DNA from: Streptomyces gobiensis
Lineage (GTDB): Bacteria; Actinomycetota; Actinomycetes; Streptomycetales; Streptomycetaceae
Assembly: GCF_021216675.1 (NCBI RefSeq)
Contig: NZ_CP086120.1
Span: forward strand, 3,284,501 to 3,348,500
DNA length: 64,000 nucleotides
Direction of reading: 5' to 3'
In this document: positions 9,208-18,635 of the stretch, piece by piece
Layout of the letters: each line of letters opens with the position of its first letter
How positions within the stretch are numbered: position 1 is the stretch's first letter
Program-made: the position numbers and the translations under genes
Notes under the pieces: model-generated
What the model saw: only the letters and a program-made list of their open reading frames with translations
What the model was told of the DNA's origin: nothing
Database searches by the model: none

Positions 9208-10854
9208 ATGGATCCGCTCGCGGCGGACGATCCACGGACCATAGGCGAGTACCGGCTGCTGCGCAGGCTTGGCGCCGGCGGCATGGGCCGGGTCTATCTG
9301 GGCCGCAGCCCGGGCGGCCGTACCGTCGCGGTGAAGGCCGTTCATCCGCACTTCGCCGCCGATGAGGAGTTCCGTGCGCGCTTCCGCCGGGAGGTCGAGT
9401 CCGCGCGGCGGGTCGGTGGGGACTGGACAGCGCCCGTGCTGGACGCCGACCCGGAGGCCACGACGCCCTGGGTGGCGACCGGCTATGTGGCGGGCCCGTC
9501 CCTGCAGCAGGCAGTCGCCGAATACGGGCCGTTGCCGGAGACGACCGTACGCGCCATGGGTGCCGGACTCGCGGAGGCGCTACGGCATGTGCACGGTCTC
9601 GGCCTGGTGCACCGCGATGTGAAGCCGTCCAATGTGCTGCTCACCCTGGACGGTCCACGGCTTATCGACTTCGGTATCGCGCGTGCCACCGATGGCACCG
9701 CTTCCCTCACTTCGACCGGTGCCTCGGTTGGCTCGCCGGGCTATATGTCGCCCGAGCAGGTGCTGGGCAGCGGCGTGGGCGGCGCCTCCGATGTCTTCTC
9801 GCTGGGCGCGGTGCTGGCGTACGCGGCGACCGGTGCGGCGCCGTTCCCCGGGGACAGCTCGGCGGCGCTGCTCTACAAGGTCGTGCACGAAGAGCCCGAG
9901 CTGGACGGGCTGGACGGCGAGCTGCGTGAGCTGATCGCGGGCTGCCTCGCCAAGGGCGCCGCGGACCGCCCCACTCCGGCGGAGCTCGCCGGGCGGATCG
10001 CGGGTCCCGCGGGCGGGGCGGCGGGGATGGTACGGAGCGGCTGGCTGCCAGGGCCGCTGGTGGAGCAGGTGAGCAGGCGGGCTGTCGAGCTGCTGGAGCT
10101 GGAGCCGGAGGGCCCGGCGGAGGGCCCTGCGGACGGCCCCGCCTCGGGGCCCGTGCCGTTCACCACGCCGTCGGAGGGTCCGTACGGCGCCTTCGGGCCA
10201 CCGGATCCTTCGTACTACGGCACGGCGAAGCCGACCGGCCCCGGTAACGGGCGTCCCGGGCTCTCCCTCACCGCCGGCGCGGAGCGCAGCAGGCGCGGGC
10301 TGAGCTGCACCCTCGCCCTCTCGGTCGCGGGCGCGCTGGCGGCGGTGACGATCGGCTCGTACTTCTTCGGCCTCTTCCCCGGCCAGGACAGTGGCAGTGA
10401 CAGCGATGGCGGGGTCGCGCAGCCACCGCCGGCCAGCGAGGAGCCCGCCACCAGCGGTGGCTCCGACGGGGAGGCCGGGGAGCAGGGCGCTGTGCCCAAG
10501 GCCTTCCTCGGCACCTGGACCGGCGACGTCCGGAAGAGGGACGGCACGCCGCACGGGACGATGTCCGTGACGATCAGCAAGGGCAGCAAGGGTGATGAGG
10601 TCCTGAAGACGACATATGAGTTCTCCGGCTACGAATGCGGGGCGAAGGGCACCCTCGAATCCGCCACCGAGAAGAAGCTGACGGCCACGGAGGAGAGCGA
10701 CGGCCGGACCTCAGAGGTGCTGGGCATTCCGCTGTGCACCGGAGCGACCGCGACGGTGACCCTCACCCTGAAGGGCGACAAGGCGCTCACCTTCGTCTCG
10801 GACGACGCCGCGGGCGGCAAGCCCACCTCGGAGCTGACCCGCGTCAGGGACTGA
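9208..10854 (+). CDS. Membrane-anchored Ser/Thr protein kinase (PknB-like)
   Basis: A 548-residue Hanks-type kinase. The catalytic domain covers about residues 12-270: GAGGMGRVYLG (P-loop), VAVKAVH (ATP-anchoring Lys), HRDVKPSNVLL (catalytic loop), LIDFGIAR (DFG), GSPGYMSPEQ (APE equivalent). A Pro/Gly-rich linker follows, then one transmembrane helix near 365-388 (ALSVAGALAAVTIGSYFFG) and an extracytoplasmic domain of about 150 residues with no PASTA repeats, which may sense a ligand. It sits between mqnA and mqnC in the same direction, but its own role in menaquinone metabolism is not implied by sequence. Confidence 0.93.
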   Translation: MDPLAADDPRTIGEYRLLRRLGAGGMGRVYLGRSPGGRTVAVKAVHPHFAADEEFRARFRREVESARRVGGDWTAPVLDADPEATTPWVATGYVAGPSLQQAVAEYGPLPETTVRAMGAGLAEALRHVHGLGLVHRDVKPSNVLLTLDGPRLIDFGIARATDGTASLTSTGASVGSPGYMSPEQVLGSGVGGASDVFSLGAVLAYAATGAAPFPGDSSAALLYKVVHEEPELDGLDGELRELIAGCLAKGAADRPTPAELAGRIAGPAGGAAGMVRSGWLPGPLVEQVSRRAVELLELEPEGPAEGPADGPASGPVPFTTPSEGPYGAFGPPDPSYYGTAKPTGPGNGRPGLSLTAGAERSRRGLSCTLALSVAGALAAVTIGSYFFGLFPGQDSGSDSDGGVAQPPPASEEPATSGGSDGEAGEQGAVPKAFLGTWTGDVRKRDGTPHGTMSVTISKGSKGDEVLKTTYEFSGYECGAKGTLESATEKKLTATEESDGRTSEVLGIPLCTGATATVTLTLKGDKALTFVSDDAAGGKPTSELTRVRD

Positions 10855-10896
10855 GTACGCTGGATCAGTCGTAAACCCCTCCGAAGGGACGCCCCG

Positions 10897-12102
10897 GTGA
10901 CCGAACGATCGTCGAATGCCGACCTTCAGTCCCTGCTCGACCGTGCCGCTGACGGCGGGCGTATCTCGCCGGAGGAAGCGCTCGAACTGTACCGCCACGC
11001 TCCCCTCCACGCGCTCGGTCAGGCGGCCGACACGGTGCGGCGGCGGCGCTACGCCGGTACGGCGCACATCGCGACGTACATCATCGAGCGGAACATCAAC
11101 TACACCAACGCCTGTGTCACAGCATGCAAGTTCTGCGCGTTCTACGCGCCGCCGAAGAGCGACAAGGTGTGGACCCGGGATCTCGACGACATCCTGCGCC
11201 GCTGCGCGGAGACCGTGGAGCTGGGCGGTACCCAGGTCATGTTCCAGGGCGGGCACCACCCGGACTATGGCGTGGAGTACTACGAGAAGCACTTCGCGGC
11301 GATCAAGGAAGCCTTCCCCCAGCTGGTGATCCACTCGCTGGGCGCCTCCGAGGTTGAGCACATGGCCCGGATCTCGGGGGTCAGCCCGGAGGAGGCGATC
11401 CGCCGCATCCACGCCGCTGGGCTCGATTCCTTCGCGGGGGCGGGCGCGGAGCTGCTCCCGGCCCGGCCGCGTAACGCCATCGCGCCGCTCAAGGAGTCCG
11501 GTGAGCGCTGGCTGGAGATCATGGAGACGGCGCACCGGATGGGCGTCGAGTCCACCTCCACGATGCTGATGGGCACCGGCGAGACCAACGCCGAGCGGAT
11601 CGAGCACATCCGGATGATCCGCGATGTCCAGGACCGTACGGGCGGCTTCCGCGCCTTCATCCCGTATACGTATCAGCCCGAGAACAACACGCTGAAAGGC
11701 CAGACCCAGGCCACGCTCTTCGAGTATCTGCGGATGCTCGCCGTTGCCCGGCTCTTCCTCGACAATGTCGCCCATATCCAGGGTTCCTGGCTGACGGTCG
11801 GCAAGGACGTCGGCCAGCTGTCGCTGCACTACGGCGCGGACGACCTCGGCTCGGTGATGCTGGAGGAGAACGTGGTGTCGTCGGCGGGCGCGAAGCACCG
11901 CTCCAACCGGATGGAGCTGATCGACCTCATCCGGGCGGCGGGGCGGGTGCCCGCGCAGCGGGCGACGACCTATGAGCACCTGCTCGTGCATGACGACCCG
12001 GCGAACGACCCGGTTGACGACCGGGTCGTATCGCATTTCTCCTCTACCGCGATTGAGGGCGGTACGGCGCATCCTGAGCTGAAGCTCGTCGATGTGAACT
12101 GA
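10897..12102 (+). CDS. mqnC: Cyclic dehypoxanthine futalosine synthase (radical SAM)
   Basis: A 401-residue radical SAM enzyme that converts dehypoxanthine futalosine to its cyclic form in menaquinone biosynthesis. The [4Fe-4S] motif is CVTACKFC (CxxxCxxC) near residues 72-79, followed by AFYAPPKSDKVWT; FQGGHHPDYGVEYY and STSTMLMGTGETNAERI are typical of MqnC rather than MqnE. The start is GTG 10897 behind GAAGGGA. The amidohydrolase-like gene follows after 10 bp, so the two are probably co-transcribed. Confidence 0.94.
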   Translation: MTERSSNADLQSLLDRAADGGRISPEEALELYRHAPLHALGQAADTVRRRRYAGTAHIATYIIERNINYTNACVTACKFCAFYAPPKSDKVWTRDLDDILRRCAETVELGGTQVMFQGGHHPDYGVEYYEKHFAAIKEAFPQLVIHSLGASEVEHMARISGVSPEEAIRRIHAAGLDSFAGAGAELLPARPRNAIAPLKESGERWLEIMETAHRMGVESTSTMLMGTGETNAERIEHIRMIRDVQDRTGGFRAFIPYTYQPENNTLKGQTQATLFEYLRMLAVARLFLDNVAHIQGSWLTVGKDVGQLSLHYGADDLGSVMLEENVVSSAGAKHRSNRMELIDLIRAAGRVPAQRATTYEHLLVHDDPANDPVDDRVVSHFSSTAIEGGTAHPELKLVDVN

Positions 12103-12112
12103 GCCGGGTGCC

Positions 12113-12607
12113 GTGCTGACGCTTCATGTGCCCTCGGAGGGCGACGCGCTCGCCGTTGAGGGCGACCGGATCGCGGCCATCGGCCCCTACGAGGAGCTGG
12201 CCGCGGCCTATCCGGCGGCTCGGGTGCGGCGCTGGGCGGGGGCGCTGGCGCCCGGCCACGTTGCGGCTGACGCGGTCGAGCTGCTGGAGGGGACTTACCA
12301 CCCCGATCCTCGGGAAGCGGACACGGAGTCGCCGGCCGTGGCGGAGCTGACCGACTCCCGGTGGGGCCAGAGCGCCCGGCGCGGCGTGCAACGGCTCCTC
12401 GGGGAGGGGGTAACGGCCGTGGTCGGGCCGTTCACCCGCCCCGCGGTTCGCACCGCGGTCCAGCGGTCGGGGCTGCGGGTGCTGCCCGCGGCGCCCCGTG
12501 AGCTGTCGCTGGCTGTCGGCATGCGGGCCGACTTCGCCGTTTTCGACGCGTCTGGGCGCTGTGTGGCGACGGTTATCGGTGGCCGGTTGGTCTATCGGGC
12601 CCGGTAG
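12113..12607 (+). CDS. Imidazolonepropionase-like short protein (amidohydrolase remnant fold)
   Basis: A 164-residue protein from GTG 12113. Its first 25 residues ([23 protein letters not shown]) and last 35 ([30 protein letters not shown]) match the two composite beta-strands that flank the barrel of amidohydrolases such as imidazolonepropionase. The metal-binding barrel itself is missing: there is no HxH motif. It is thus a shortened, probably non-hydrolytic derivative. Its fixed place between mqnC and menG, 10 bp after mqnC, suggests a conserved role or at least co-expression. Function unknown. Confidence 0.75.
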   Translation: MLTLHVPSEGDALAVEGDRIAAIGPYEELAAAYPAARVRRWAGALAPGHVAADAVELLEGTYHPDPREADTESPAVAELTDSRWGQSARRGVQRLLGEGVTAVVGPFTRPAVRTAVQRSGLRVLPAAPRELSLAVGMRADFAVFDASGRCVATVIGGRLVYRAR

Positions 12608-12615
12608 GTGTTGTT

Positions 12616-12757
12616 CCCCTAACCCGCCCCTTCCCGGAAACCGGGGCTTCGCCCCGGGGCCCCGGGGGTGGCCGGTGCGGGCCGGTGGCCGGTGTTGTGC
12701 CCACCCACAGCCCCTCGCGGGGCTGCGAGTGCCCACAACGCGGGTGGGGGTCTGGGA
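12616..12757. repeat. Dispersed GC-rich palindromic repeat, copy 1
   Basis: An intergenic unit starting CCCCTAACCCGCCCCTTCCC, then the hairpin CCGGGGCTTCGCCCCGG, a GGTGCGGGCCGGTGG segment and the split stem TGTTGTGCCCACC...GCGAGTGCCCACAAC. Related units lie at about 18465, 35212, 40296 and 54799. Confidence 0.7.
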
Positions 12758-12785
12758 ATGTCTTCGCCGGGTACAGAATGGGGGC

Positions 12786-13487
12786 GTGACCCGCGCATCT
12801 TTGGATAAGCAGCCGCACGACGTCGCCGCGATGTTTGATGACGTCGCCGCGAAATACGACATCACCAACGACGTGCTGTCCCTCGGCCAGGCCCGGCTGT
12901 GGCGCAAGGCCGTCGCCCGCGCCGTGGCCGCGCGCCCGGGGGAGCGCGTGCTCGACCTCGCCGCCGGCACCGGCACCTCCTCGATGCCGTTCAGCGCCGC
13001 CGGTGCGTACACCGTGCCCTGCGACTTCAGCCTGGGCATGCTGGGGGAGGGGAAGCGGCGGCACCCCTGGATGCCGTTCACCGCCGGGGACGCCACCCGG
13101 CTCCCCTTCGCCGACGGCACCTTCGACGCCGTCAGCATCTCCTTCGGTCTGCGCAATGTGCAGGACACCGACGCCGCGCTGCGCGAGATGCTGCGCGTCA
13201 CCAGGCCCGGCGGCCGCGTGGTCATCTGCGAGTTCAGCCACCCCACCTGGGCGCCGTTCCGCACGGTCTACACCGAGTATCTGATGCGCGCCGTGCCACC
13301 GGTCGCCACCGCCGTATCGTCCAGCCCGGACGCGTATGTCTATCTCGCCGAGTCCATCCGTGCCTGGCCCGATCAGCGCGCTCTCGCCCGCCGTCTCCAG
13401 CAGGCGGGCTGGACCAAGGTCGCCTGGCGGAACCTCACGGGCGGCATCGTCGCCCTGCACCGGGGAACTCGCCCCAATAAGGCCTGA
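12786..13487 (+). CDS. menG: Demethylmenaquinone methyltransferase
   Basis: A 233-residue MenG/UbiE, which methylates demethylmenaquinone with SAM in the last step of menaquinone synthesis. Family signatures are [17 protein letters not shown] (near residue 19), the SAM motif [12 protein letters not shown], and [25 protein letters not shown]. The visible frame extends far upstream; the GTG at 12786 ([13 protein letters not shown]) gives the usual length, and a CAGAAT -10-like box ends 6 bases before it, so a leaderless start is plausible. It belongs with mqnA and mqnC upstream and the side-chain reductase downstream. Confidence 0.94.
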   Translation: MTRASLDKQPHDVAAMFDDVAAKYDITNDVLSLGQARLWRKAVARAVAARPGERVLDLAAGTGTSSMPFSAAGAYTVPCDFSLGMLGEGKRRHPWMPFTAGDATRLPFADGTFDAVSISFGLRNVQDTDAALREMLRVTRPGGRVVICEFSHPTWAPFRTVYTEYLMRAVPPVATAVSSSPDAYVYLAESIRAWPDQRALARRLQQAGWTKVAWRNLTGGIVALHRGTRPNKA

Positions 13488-13488
13488 G

Positions 13489-13517
13489 TTGACCAGAAGC
13501 AACTTTGCTGACAGGGT
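13489..13517 (+). promoter_or_regulatory. Predicted promoter of the zinc-ribbon membrane protein gene
   Basis: TTGACC (13489-13494), partly over the menG stop codon, a 17-base spacer and CAGGGT (13512-13517). Transcription would begin about 10 bases before the coding region. Confidence 0.5.
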
Positions 13518-13532
13518 CAGCTGTGCGAGAGT

Positions 13533-14870
13533 GTGGCTGTGCCCTCGTTCTGTCCCGCCTGTGGTGCTCAGTTCCTGAACGATGCCCGCTTCTGCATGGC
13601 GTGCGGACAGCAGCGGCCGGTGGCGCCAGCAGTACCGCCGCCACCGCCGCCCATGGCACCCCCGCTGCCCGGATACGCACCACGGACCGCGCCCGCGCGG
13701 CCTTCGGCCGCCGCGCTCTTCCTCCACCGCACGGTCACCGGTGACTGGCTTGCCGCGCTCAAGGCCGCGCTCTGGCCCACCGGGCTGCTGTTCATGCTCG
13801 CCCTGGCCGTGGCCATCCCCGCCACCGAGGAGATGGAGGAGATCGGCCTCGGCTTCGGCGCCCGGGTCCGGGTCGCCTTGGCGCTGCTGCTGCAAGGGCT
13901 CGGCGGCGGATTCACACTGCGCGGCGAGCCGGCCGCCGAGGGGTGGCTGACGCCGTCGGCCAGCAACGAGCTGACGCTCTCCGTGGTGCCGCTGACCATC
14001 ACCGTGCTGTGGGCGGGAGCGGTCGCGCTCGGAGCCCGTATGACACACCGGCAGAGCACGGCAACGGCCGGACCCGAAGGGACGGTACGGATCGCGCTGC
14101 TGGCGGCGCTGGGCGTGCTGCTGCTCGGGCTGTTCGCACAGCCATCGGTCTCCGAGGTCTCGGTCTCCATCGCTCCGGCGCCGGCCGCGCTGTGGGCGCT
14201 GCCGCTTGGTGCACTGGCGGCGGCCATGGCGCTGTGCGGGCCGCAGGCGGGCGCCTGGCTGGCGACCCGGCACGGTCTGCGGTCCACCGCGAGCGCGCTG
14301 GGTTCGGCGGCGATCGCCATGGCCGTGGTGGTCGCGGTGTGCGGGCTGGCCGGGCTCATCTGGCTCGGGGCGGAGCAGGACCAGGACACCGGCTGGTGGC
14401 TGCTCGGGGCCTTTCTGCTGATGCCCAATATGGCCGTGGGCGTCCTGGGACTGTCCTGGGGCGCCAACGTCGAGGCGGAGAACGGCGCGACCGGTGAGGG
14501 CTTTGAGTACGACTCATTGGGGCTCGCCCAGCTGGGCAGCGAGCTGGGCGGCTGGGCGGTGGTCGGCGCGCTGCTGCTCGGCGTCTTCTGTGCGCTGACC
14601 CTGGGAGTGGTCGCCGCTCGGCGGTCGTCGCTGCGGGCCGAGCAGCTGCTGGCGGCGGGCTTCTTCATGGTGTTGTTCCTGCTGTTGATCGCCGTGGGCT
14701 CGGTGGGTGTCGAGGGCTCGGCGGATATGGGCTTCGGTCTCAGCGGCGAGGGCAGCGCCAAGACGGGGGTGAACGCGGCGGAGGCGCTGCTGTTCGGGCT
14801 GCTGTGGGCGTTCGGCGGTGCGTTCCTTGGGCCGTATCTGCTACGGCTGTTGCGGAGCCGTGCCACATAG
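13533..14870 (+). CDS. Zinc-ribbon polytopic membrane protein (streptophobe family)
   Basis: A protein of about 445 residues (GTG 13533; GTG 13539 is equally possible). The N-terminus is a zinc ribbon with two CxxC pairs, CPACGAQF and CMACGQQ (residues 7-26), followed by a Pro-rich linker and about ten hydrophobic helices, for example LLFMLALAVAIPA, ALLAALGVLLLGLFA and LLAAGFFMVLFLLLIAVGSV. This layout is that of the Streptomyces-specific streptophobe proteins, whose function is unknown. A promoter-like TTGACC-17-CAGGGT lies directly upstream. Position between menG and the geranylgeranyl reductase is the only functional hint. Confidence 0.8.
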   Translation: MAVPSFCPACGAQFLNDARFCMACGQQRPVAPAVPPPPPPMAPPLPGYAPRTAPARPSAAALFLHRTVTGDWLAALKAALWPTGLLFMLALAVAIPATEEMEEIGLGFGARVRVALALLLQGLGGGFTLRGEPAAEGWLTPSASNELTLSVVPLTITVLWAGAVALGARMTHRQSTATAGPEGTVRIALLAALGVLLLGLFAQPSVSEVSVSIAPAPAALWALPLGALAAAMALCGPQAGAWLATRHGLRSTASALGSAAIAMAVVVAVCGLAGLIWLGAEQDQDTGWWLLGAFLLMPNMAVGVLGLSWGANVEAENGATGEGFEYDSLGLAQLGSELGGWAVVGALLLGVFCALTLGVVAARRSSLRAEQLLAAGFFMVLFLLLIAVGSVGVEGSADMGFGLSGEGSAKTGVNAAEALLFGLLWAFGGAFLGPYLLRLLRSRAT

Positions 14871-14946
14871 GTGCAGCCTGCCCGGAGGAGGCGAAGACCG
14901 TCACCATAGACTGCGTTGGTCAGCGCCTAGTCTTGCGGGAGTCCTC

Positions 14947-16215
14947 GTGGCAGAACACCACGCCGATGTGATCGTCGTCGGGGCCGGGCCCGCCGGGTCC
15001 GCAGCGGCCTACCATCTGGCCCGCTCCGGACTGGATGTCCTGCTGCTGGAGAAGACCGCCTTCCCCCGGGAGAAGGTCTGCGGCGACGGGCTTACGCCCC
15101 GTGCCACCAAACAGCTGGTCGCCATGGGCATCGATATCTCCGAAGAGGCGGGCTGGCTCCGCAACAAGGGGCTGCGGATCATCGGCGGCGGTCAGCGGTT
15201 GCAGCTCGACTGGCCGGAGCTCGCCAGCTACCCGGACTACGGGCTCGTCCGTAAGCGCGACGACTTCGATGAGCAGCTGGCCCGGCAGGCCGAGAAGGCC
15301 GGTGCACGGCTGTATGAGCGGTGCAATGTCGGCGGACCGATCCTGGACGCCGCAGGCCGTATCACCGGCGTCGAGGCCAAACTCGGTGAGGACAAGGCCC
15401 CGGCCACCTTTCACGCCCCGATCGTGGTCGCGGCCGACGGCAACTCCACCCGGCTGTCCCTGAAGATGGGCCTGCACCGGCGCGAGGACCGTCCGATGGG
15501 TGTCGCGGTCCGGACCTACTTCACCTCACCCCGGCACGATGACGACTATCTGGAGTCCTGGCTGGAGCTGTGGGACCGGCGCGGCCCACAGGACCGGTTG
15601 CTGCCCGGCTATGGCTGGATCTTCGGTATGGGCGATGGCACGTCGAATGTCGGTCTTGGCATCCTCAACAGCTCCAAGGCGTTCCGGGAGCTGGACTGGC
15701 GCGAGGTACTGAAGGCCTGGTGCGCCTCCATGCCATCGGAGTGGGGCTACACCCCGGAGAACATGACCTGCCCGATCCGTGGCGCGGCGCTGCCGATGGC
15801 CTTCAACCGGAAGCCGCACTACACCCGTGGGCTGCTGCTCGTCGGTGACGCGGGCGGACTGGTCAACCCGTTCAATGGCGAAGGCATCGCGTATGCGATG
15901 GAATCCGGGCAGATCGCCGCGGAGGTCATCGTCCAGGCGCAGGCCCGCCAGACCCCGTCCCAGCGCGAGCTGGCTCTGCGCCGCTACCCGAAGGTCCTGT
16001 CGGACACCTACGGCGGCTACTACACGATGGGCCGTGCCTTCGTGAAGCTCATCGGCAACCCGAAGGTGATGAAGCTGGCCACGGAGCGGGGGCTCTCGCA
16101 CCCGCTGCTGATGCGCTTCACGCTGAAGATGCTGGCCAACCTGACCGACCCGACGGGCGGCGACGCGATGGACCGCATCATCAACGGACTGGCGAAGGTA
16201 GCCCCAAGGTCCTGA
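14947..16215 (+). CDS. Geranylgeranyl reductase family FAD enzyme (probable menaquinone side-chain reductase)
   Basis: A 422-residue flavoprotein: the FAD-binding motif VIVVGAGPAGSAAAYHLA lies at residues 8-25, EKVCGDGLTPRA near 46 and the second FAD motif LLVGDAGGLVNPFNGEGI near 300. These are typical of geranylgeranyl reductases. In mycobacteria the homologue MenJ saturates an isoprene unit of menaquinone. Here the neighbouring menG and downstream nuo operon point the same way, fitting the partly hydrogenated menaquinones of streptomycetes. The GTG at 14947 has a GGGAG site upstream; the open frame reaching 14818 overlaps the preceding gene and is not used. Confidence 0.88.
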   Translation: MAEHHADVIVVGAGPAGSAAAYHLARSGLDVLLLEKTAFPREKVCGDGLTPRATKQLVAMGIDISEEAGWLRNKGLRIIGGGQRLQLDWPELASYPDYGLVRKRDDFDEQLARQAEKAGARLYERCNVGGPILDAAGRITGVEAKLGEDKAPATFHAPIVVAADGNSTRLSLKMGLHRREDRPMGVAVRTYFTSPRHDDDYLESWLELWDRRGPQDRLLPGYGWIFGMGDGTSNVGLGILNSSKAFRELDWREVLKAWCASMPSEWGYTPENMTCPIRGAALPMAFNRKPHYTRGLLLVGDAGGLVNPFNGEGIAYAMESGQIAAEVIVQAQARQTPSQRELALRRYPKVLSDTYGGYYTMGRAFVKLIGNPKVMKLATERGLSHPLLMRFTLKMLANLTDPTGGDAMDRIINGLAKVAPRS

Positions 16216-16228
16216 CCACAAGTGGTGT

Positions 16229-16276
16229 GGGCAGTCGTGCCTCCCCCAGCGGTGGCTGGGGGAGGCACGACTGCCC
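16229..16276. terminator. Long bidirectional terminator hairpin
   Basis: A 22-bp perfect inverted repeat (GGGCAGTCGTGCCTCCCCCA... with its exact complement) around a 4-base loop, between the convergent reductase and NlpC/P60 genes. Confidence 0.9.
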
Positions 16277-16282
16277 CCTCGG

Positions 16283-17113
16283 TCAGAGGAACCGCACCGC
16301 GCCGGACGGCGTACCGCCCCAGCCCAGCTCATGCTCGGCGACGCCCGACGACGGATTCTGCGCGCCGACGTACTTGCCGTTGCCGATGTAGATGGCCACA
16401 TGGGTCGCGCTGCCCTTGCCACCCCAGTAGAGAACGTCACCGGGCTGGAGATTGCTCAGCCCGACCTCGGTCCCGGCGCTCGACTGCGCCTGCGAGGTAC
16501 GCGGGAGACTGACGCCCACCTGCTTGAAGGCAGCCGTGGTGAGGCCGGAGCAGTCGTAGGCGTTGGGTCCGGTGGCACCCATGACATACGCCTTGCCGAC
16601 CTGGGCGCGGGCGAAGTTGACGACGCTCGCCGCGTTACCGCTACCGGGCGAGGTGGACGGCGCGGACGGCGCGCCGCTCAGGGCGCTGCGCTCAGCGCTG
16701 CGCGCGGCGCGCGCTTTCGCTTCCCGCTCGGCCTCCGCCTTCCTGGCGGCCGCCGCGGCTGCCGCCGCTTCCGCGGCTTTCTTCTTGGCCTCGGCGTCAG
16801 CCTTCTTCTTCGCCTTGGCCGCCGCTTCCTGGGCCTGCTTCGCCGCCGCGGTCTGCACCGCGTCCAGTTCATACTGGATGGCGATGGATTGCGTCGCGTG
16901 AGCGGCCTGGGTGGTGGTGGAGGCGAGCGCGCTGCCCAGGGTGGGCATTTCGACGGTGTCGACCGGGGACTTGCTCTCGGCCGAGGCCGGGGAGGCGGAT
17001 CCGGTCACCGCGAGAGTGCTGAGGACGCCACCGGCAACGCCCGTGCGCAGAAGCGTGTTCCCGGAGGAACGACGGGGTTTCCGGTGGCTGCGTATGTGAG
17101 GTTTCGCGGACAT
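16283..17113 (-). CDS. Secreted NlpC/P60 peptidoglycan hydrolase
   Basis: A protein of about 276 residues. ATG 17113 (MSAKPHIRS) lies behind CTGGGAAAC; a signal peptide ends near ASPASA (about residue 45). A 60-residue Ala/Lys/Glu-rich helical stalk, probably a coiled coil, runs from about 75 to 150. The C-terminal NlpC/P60 domain has the catalytic Cys in AYDCSGLT (near 197) and the His in ATHVAIYIGNGK (near 245). It should cut peptide cross-bridges of the cell wall during growth or sporulation. I looked for a c-di-AMP riboswitch in the 266-bp upstream region, as is common for such genes, and did not see one. Confidence 0.92.
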   Translation of the reverse strand: MSAKPHIRSHRKPRRSSGNTLLRTGVAGGVLSTLAVTGSASPASAESKSPVDTVEMPTLGSALASTTTQAAHATQSIAIQYELDAVQTAAAKQAQEAAAKAKKKADAEAKKKAAEAAAAAAAARKAEAEREAKARAARSAERSALSGAPSAPSTSPGSGNAASVVNFARAQVGKAYVMGATGPNAYDCSGLTTAAFKQVGVSLPRTSQAQSSAGTEVGLSNLQPGDVLYWGGKGSATHVAIYIGNGKYVGAQNPSSGVAEHELGWGGTPSGAVRFL

Positions 17114-17379
17114 GTTTCCCAGAGCTATCAGTGGATGAACGTTCCACTCAACAAAGGTGGGATGCACCACAGTCGGCGTGTCCGTGCCCAATTTAGGGCT
17201 TTTGAGGTCCCCTCAGCCCGCCGACAGAAGTTGATCAATGTCCAACTACGGGGCGCTGGCCACGTAGTTGTCCGGTTTGTTCCTGTCGGCGACACGCCTA
17301 GCATGTCACGGCCCGGTAACGCCACTATGTCAGTCGCTGTCGTTTCGCCGTTGTGGCGCAGTTCACAGCTGGCTCCCCG

Positions 17380-18159
17380 TCAGCTCACCCATCGCTCGTA
17401 TCCCAGCTTTCCCACGAGGACAACAACCACCACCAGCAGGACAATTCGCACAAAGCCGCTCCCCTTCTTCAGCGCCATATGCGCGCCGAACCAGCCCCCC
17501 GCGATGTTGAAGAGCGCCAGCAGCGGGGCGAGCGTCCACAGCACCGTGCCATGGGCGGCGAAGACGGCGATCGCGCCGAGGTTTGTGCCGACGTTCACGA
17601 CCTTTGCGGCGGCCGTGCCGGAGACCATGTCCATATGGAGCATCGCTACGAAGGCGATCACCAGAAAGGTCCCGGTGCCGGGGCCGATCAGGCCGTCGTA
17701 GAAGCCGACACCGATACCCGCCACGAGAAGCGCCGCCGCCACCCTTCGGCGTGTCACCGGGCGTCCGCTGGGCGCCCTGCCAAAGTCCGGCCGCAGGGTG
17801 ACGAAGGCGGCCACGGCGAGCAGGATCACCATGATGAGTGGCTGGAGGATGTCGTTGTTGACTGCGGTCGCAAACGATGCGCCAGCGGCTGCCGAGAGCA
17901 GCGCCGCCCCGCCCATCCGCAGTGCGAAGCCCCGGTCGATCGGCACTCGCCGGGCATAGGTGACCGCGGCCATGGTGGTCCCGGCGATCGCCACGGCTTT
18001 GTTGGTGCCCAGTGCGTAGGTGGGGGGCAGGTGGGGGAAGCCGATGAGGAGTGCGGGGAGCAGGAGTAGGCCGCCGCCGCCTACTACGCCGTCGATCCAG
18101 CCTGCGAGTAAGGCGGCGGCGCACAGCATTACCGCGGTGGTCAGGGATATGTCGTCCAT
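17380..18159 (-). CDS. TSUP (TauE/SafE) family permease
   Basis: A 259-residue membrane protein with seven to eight hydrophobic helices arranged as two related halves, each with the family hallmark: AGWIDGVVGGGGLLLLPALL (residues 20-39) with ALGTNKAVA in the first half, and VGFYDGLIGPGTGTFLV with KVVNVGTN in the second. TSUP proteins move sulfite, sulfoacetate or other organosulfur anions; the substrate here is unknown. It is transcribed away from nuoA, and its upstream side is filled with repeats. Confidence 0.9.
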   Translation of the reverse strand: MDDISLTTAVMLCAAALLAGWIDGVVGGGGLLLLPALLIGFPHLPPTYALGTNKAVAIAGTTMAAVTYARRVPIDRGFALRMGGAALLSAAAGASFATAVNNDILQPLIMVILLAVAAFVTLRPDFGRAPSGRPVTRRRVAAALLVAGIGVGFYDGLIGPGTGTFLVIAFVAMLHMDMVSGTAAAKVVNVGTNLGAIAVFAAHGTVLWTLAPLLALFNIAGGWFGAHMALKKGSGFVRIVLLVVVVVLVGKLGYERWVS

Positions 18160-18254
18160 GCCCCCGGACGCTATCCACTTGCGCCCCCGCCTCTCCCCGG
18201 CCGCCCCGGTCCGCGGCTCCGCCGTACGGCGGGGTTGCTCCTACCCTTCCCGGC

Positions 18255-18465
18255 TCCGCCGGCGAGGGTTTCCCCTACACCCCGCTCCTTCCCGGCTGTG
18301 CCGATATGCGGCTCCGCCGCGCGGCGGGGCTTCGCCCGGCTGCGGGGGTGCCGTGGGTGGGGTTTCCCCGTATCCCGCTCCTTCCCGGCTGTGCCGGTGT
18401 GCGGCTCCGCCGCGTGGCGGGGCTTCGTCCGGCTGCGGGGTGCGGTGGGTGGGGTTCCCCGTATC
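18255..18465. repeat. GC-rich tandem repeat of about 91 bp, two copies
   Basis: Two or more copies of a unit containing CCTTCCCGGCTGTGCCG, GCGGCTCCGCCGCG and GGGGCTTCGCCCGGCTGCGGG. The same unit recurs inverted at about 35424-35830 and in the same orientation at about 40140-40300. It fills the first part of the 820-bp gap between the TSUP gene and nuoA. Confidence 0.8.
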
Positions 18466-18635
18466 CCGCCCCTTCCCGTAACCGGGGCTTCGCCCCGGGG
18501 CCCCGGGGTTGGCCGGTGCGGGACGGTGGCCGGGTGTTGTGCCCACCCGTTCCGCCCCAGCGGAACGGGTGGGCACAACACCCGGGGGTCTGGGGGCGCA
18601 AGCCACCGGTTTCGGGAAGGGGTGGGTCAGGGGAA
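18465..18635. repeat. Dispersed GC-rich palindromic repeat, copy 2
   Basis: The most symmetrical copy. A perfect 24-bp inverted repeat around a 4-base loop (GGGTGTTGTGCCCACCCGTT and on) forms the centre, flanked by outer arms CCCGCCCCTTCCCG and CGGGAAGGGGTGGG that are themselves complementary. Confidence 0.8.

Noticed and set aside
17114-17379. Possible c-di-AMP riboswitch upstream of the NlpC/P60 gene
   Set aside because: Expected from known cell-wall hydrolase genes, but I could not find the conserved core motifs in this stretch.
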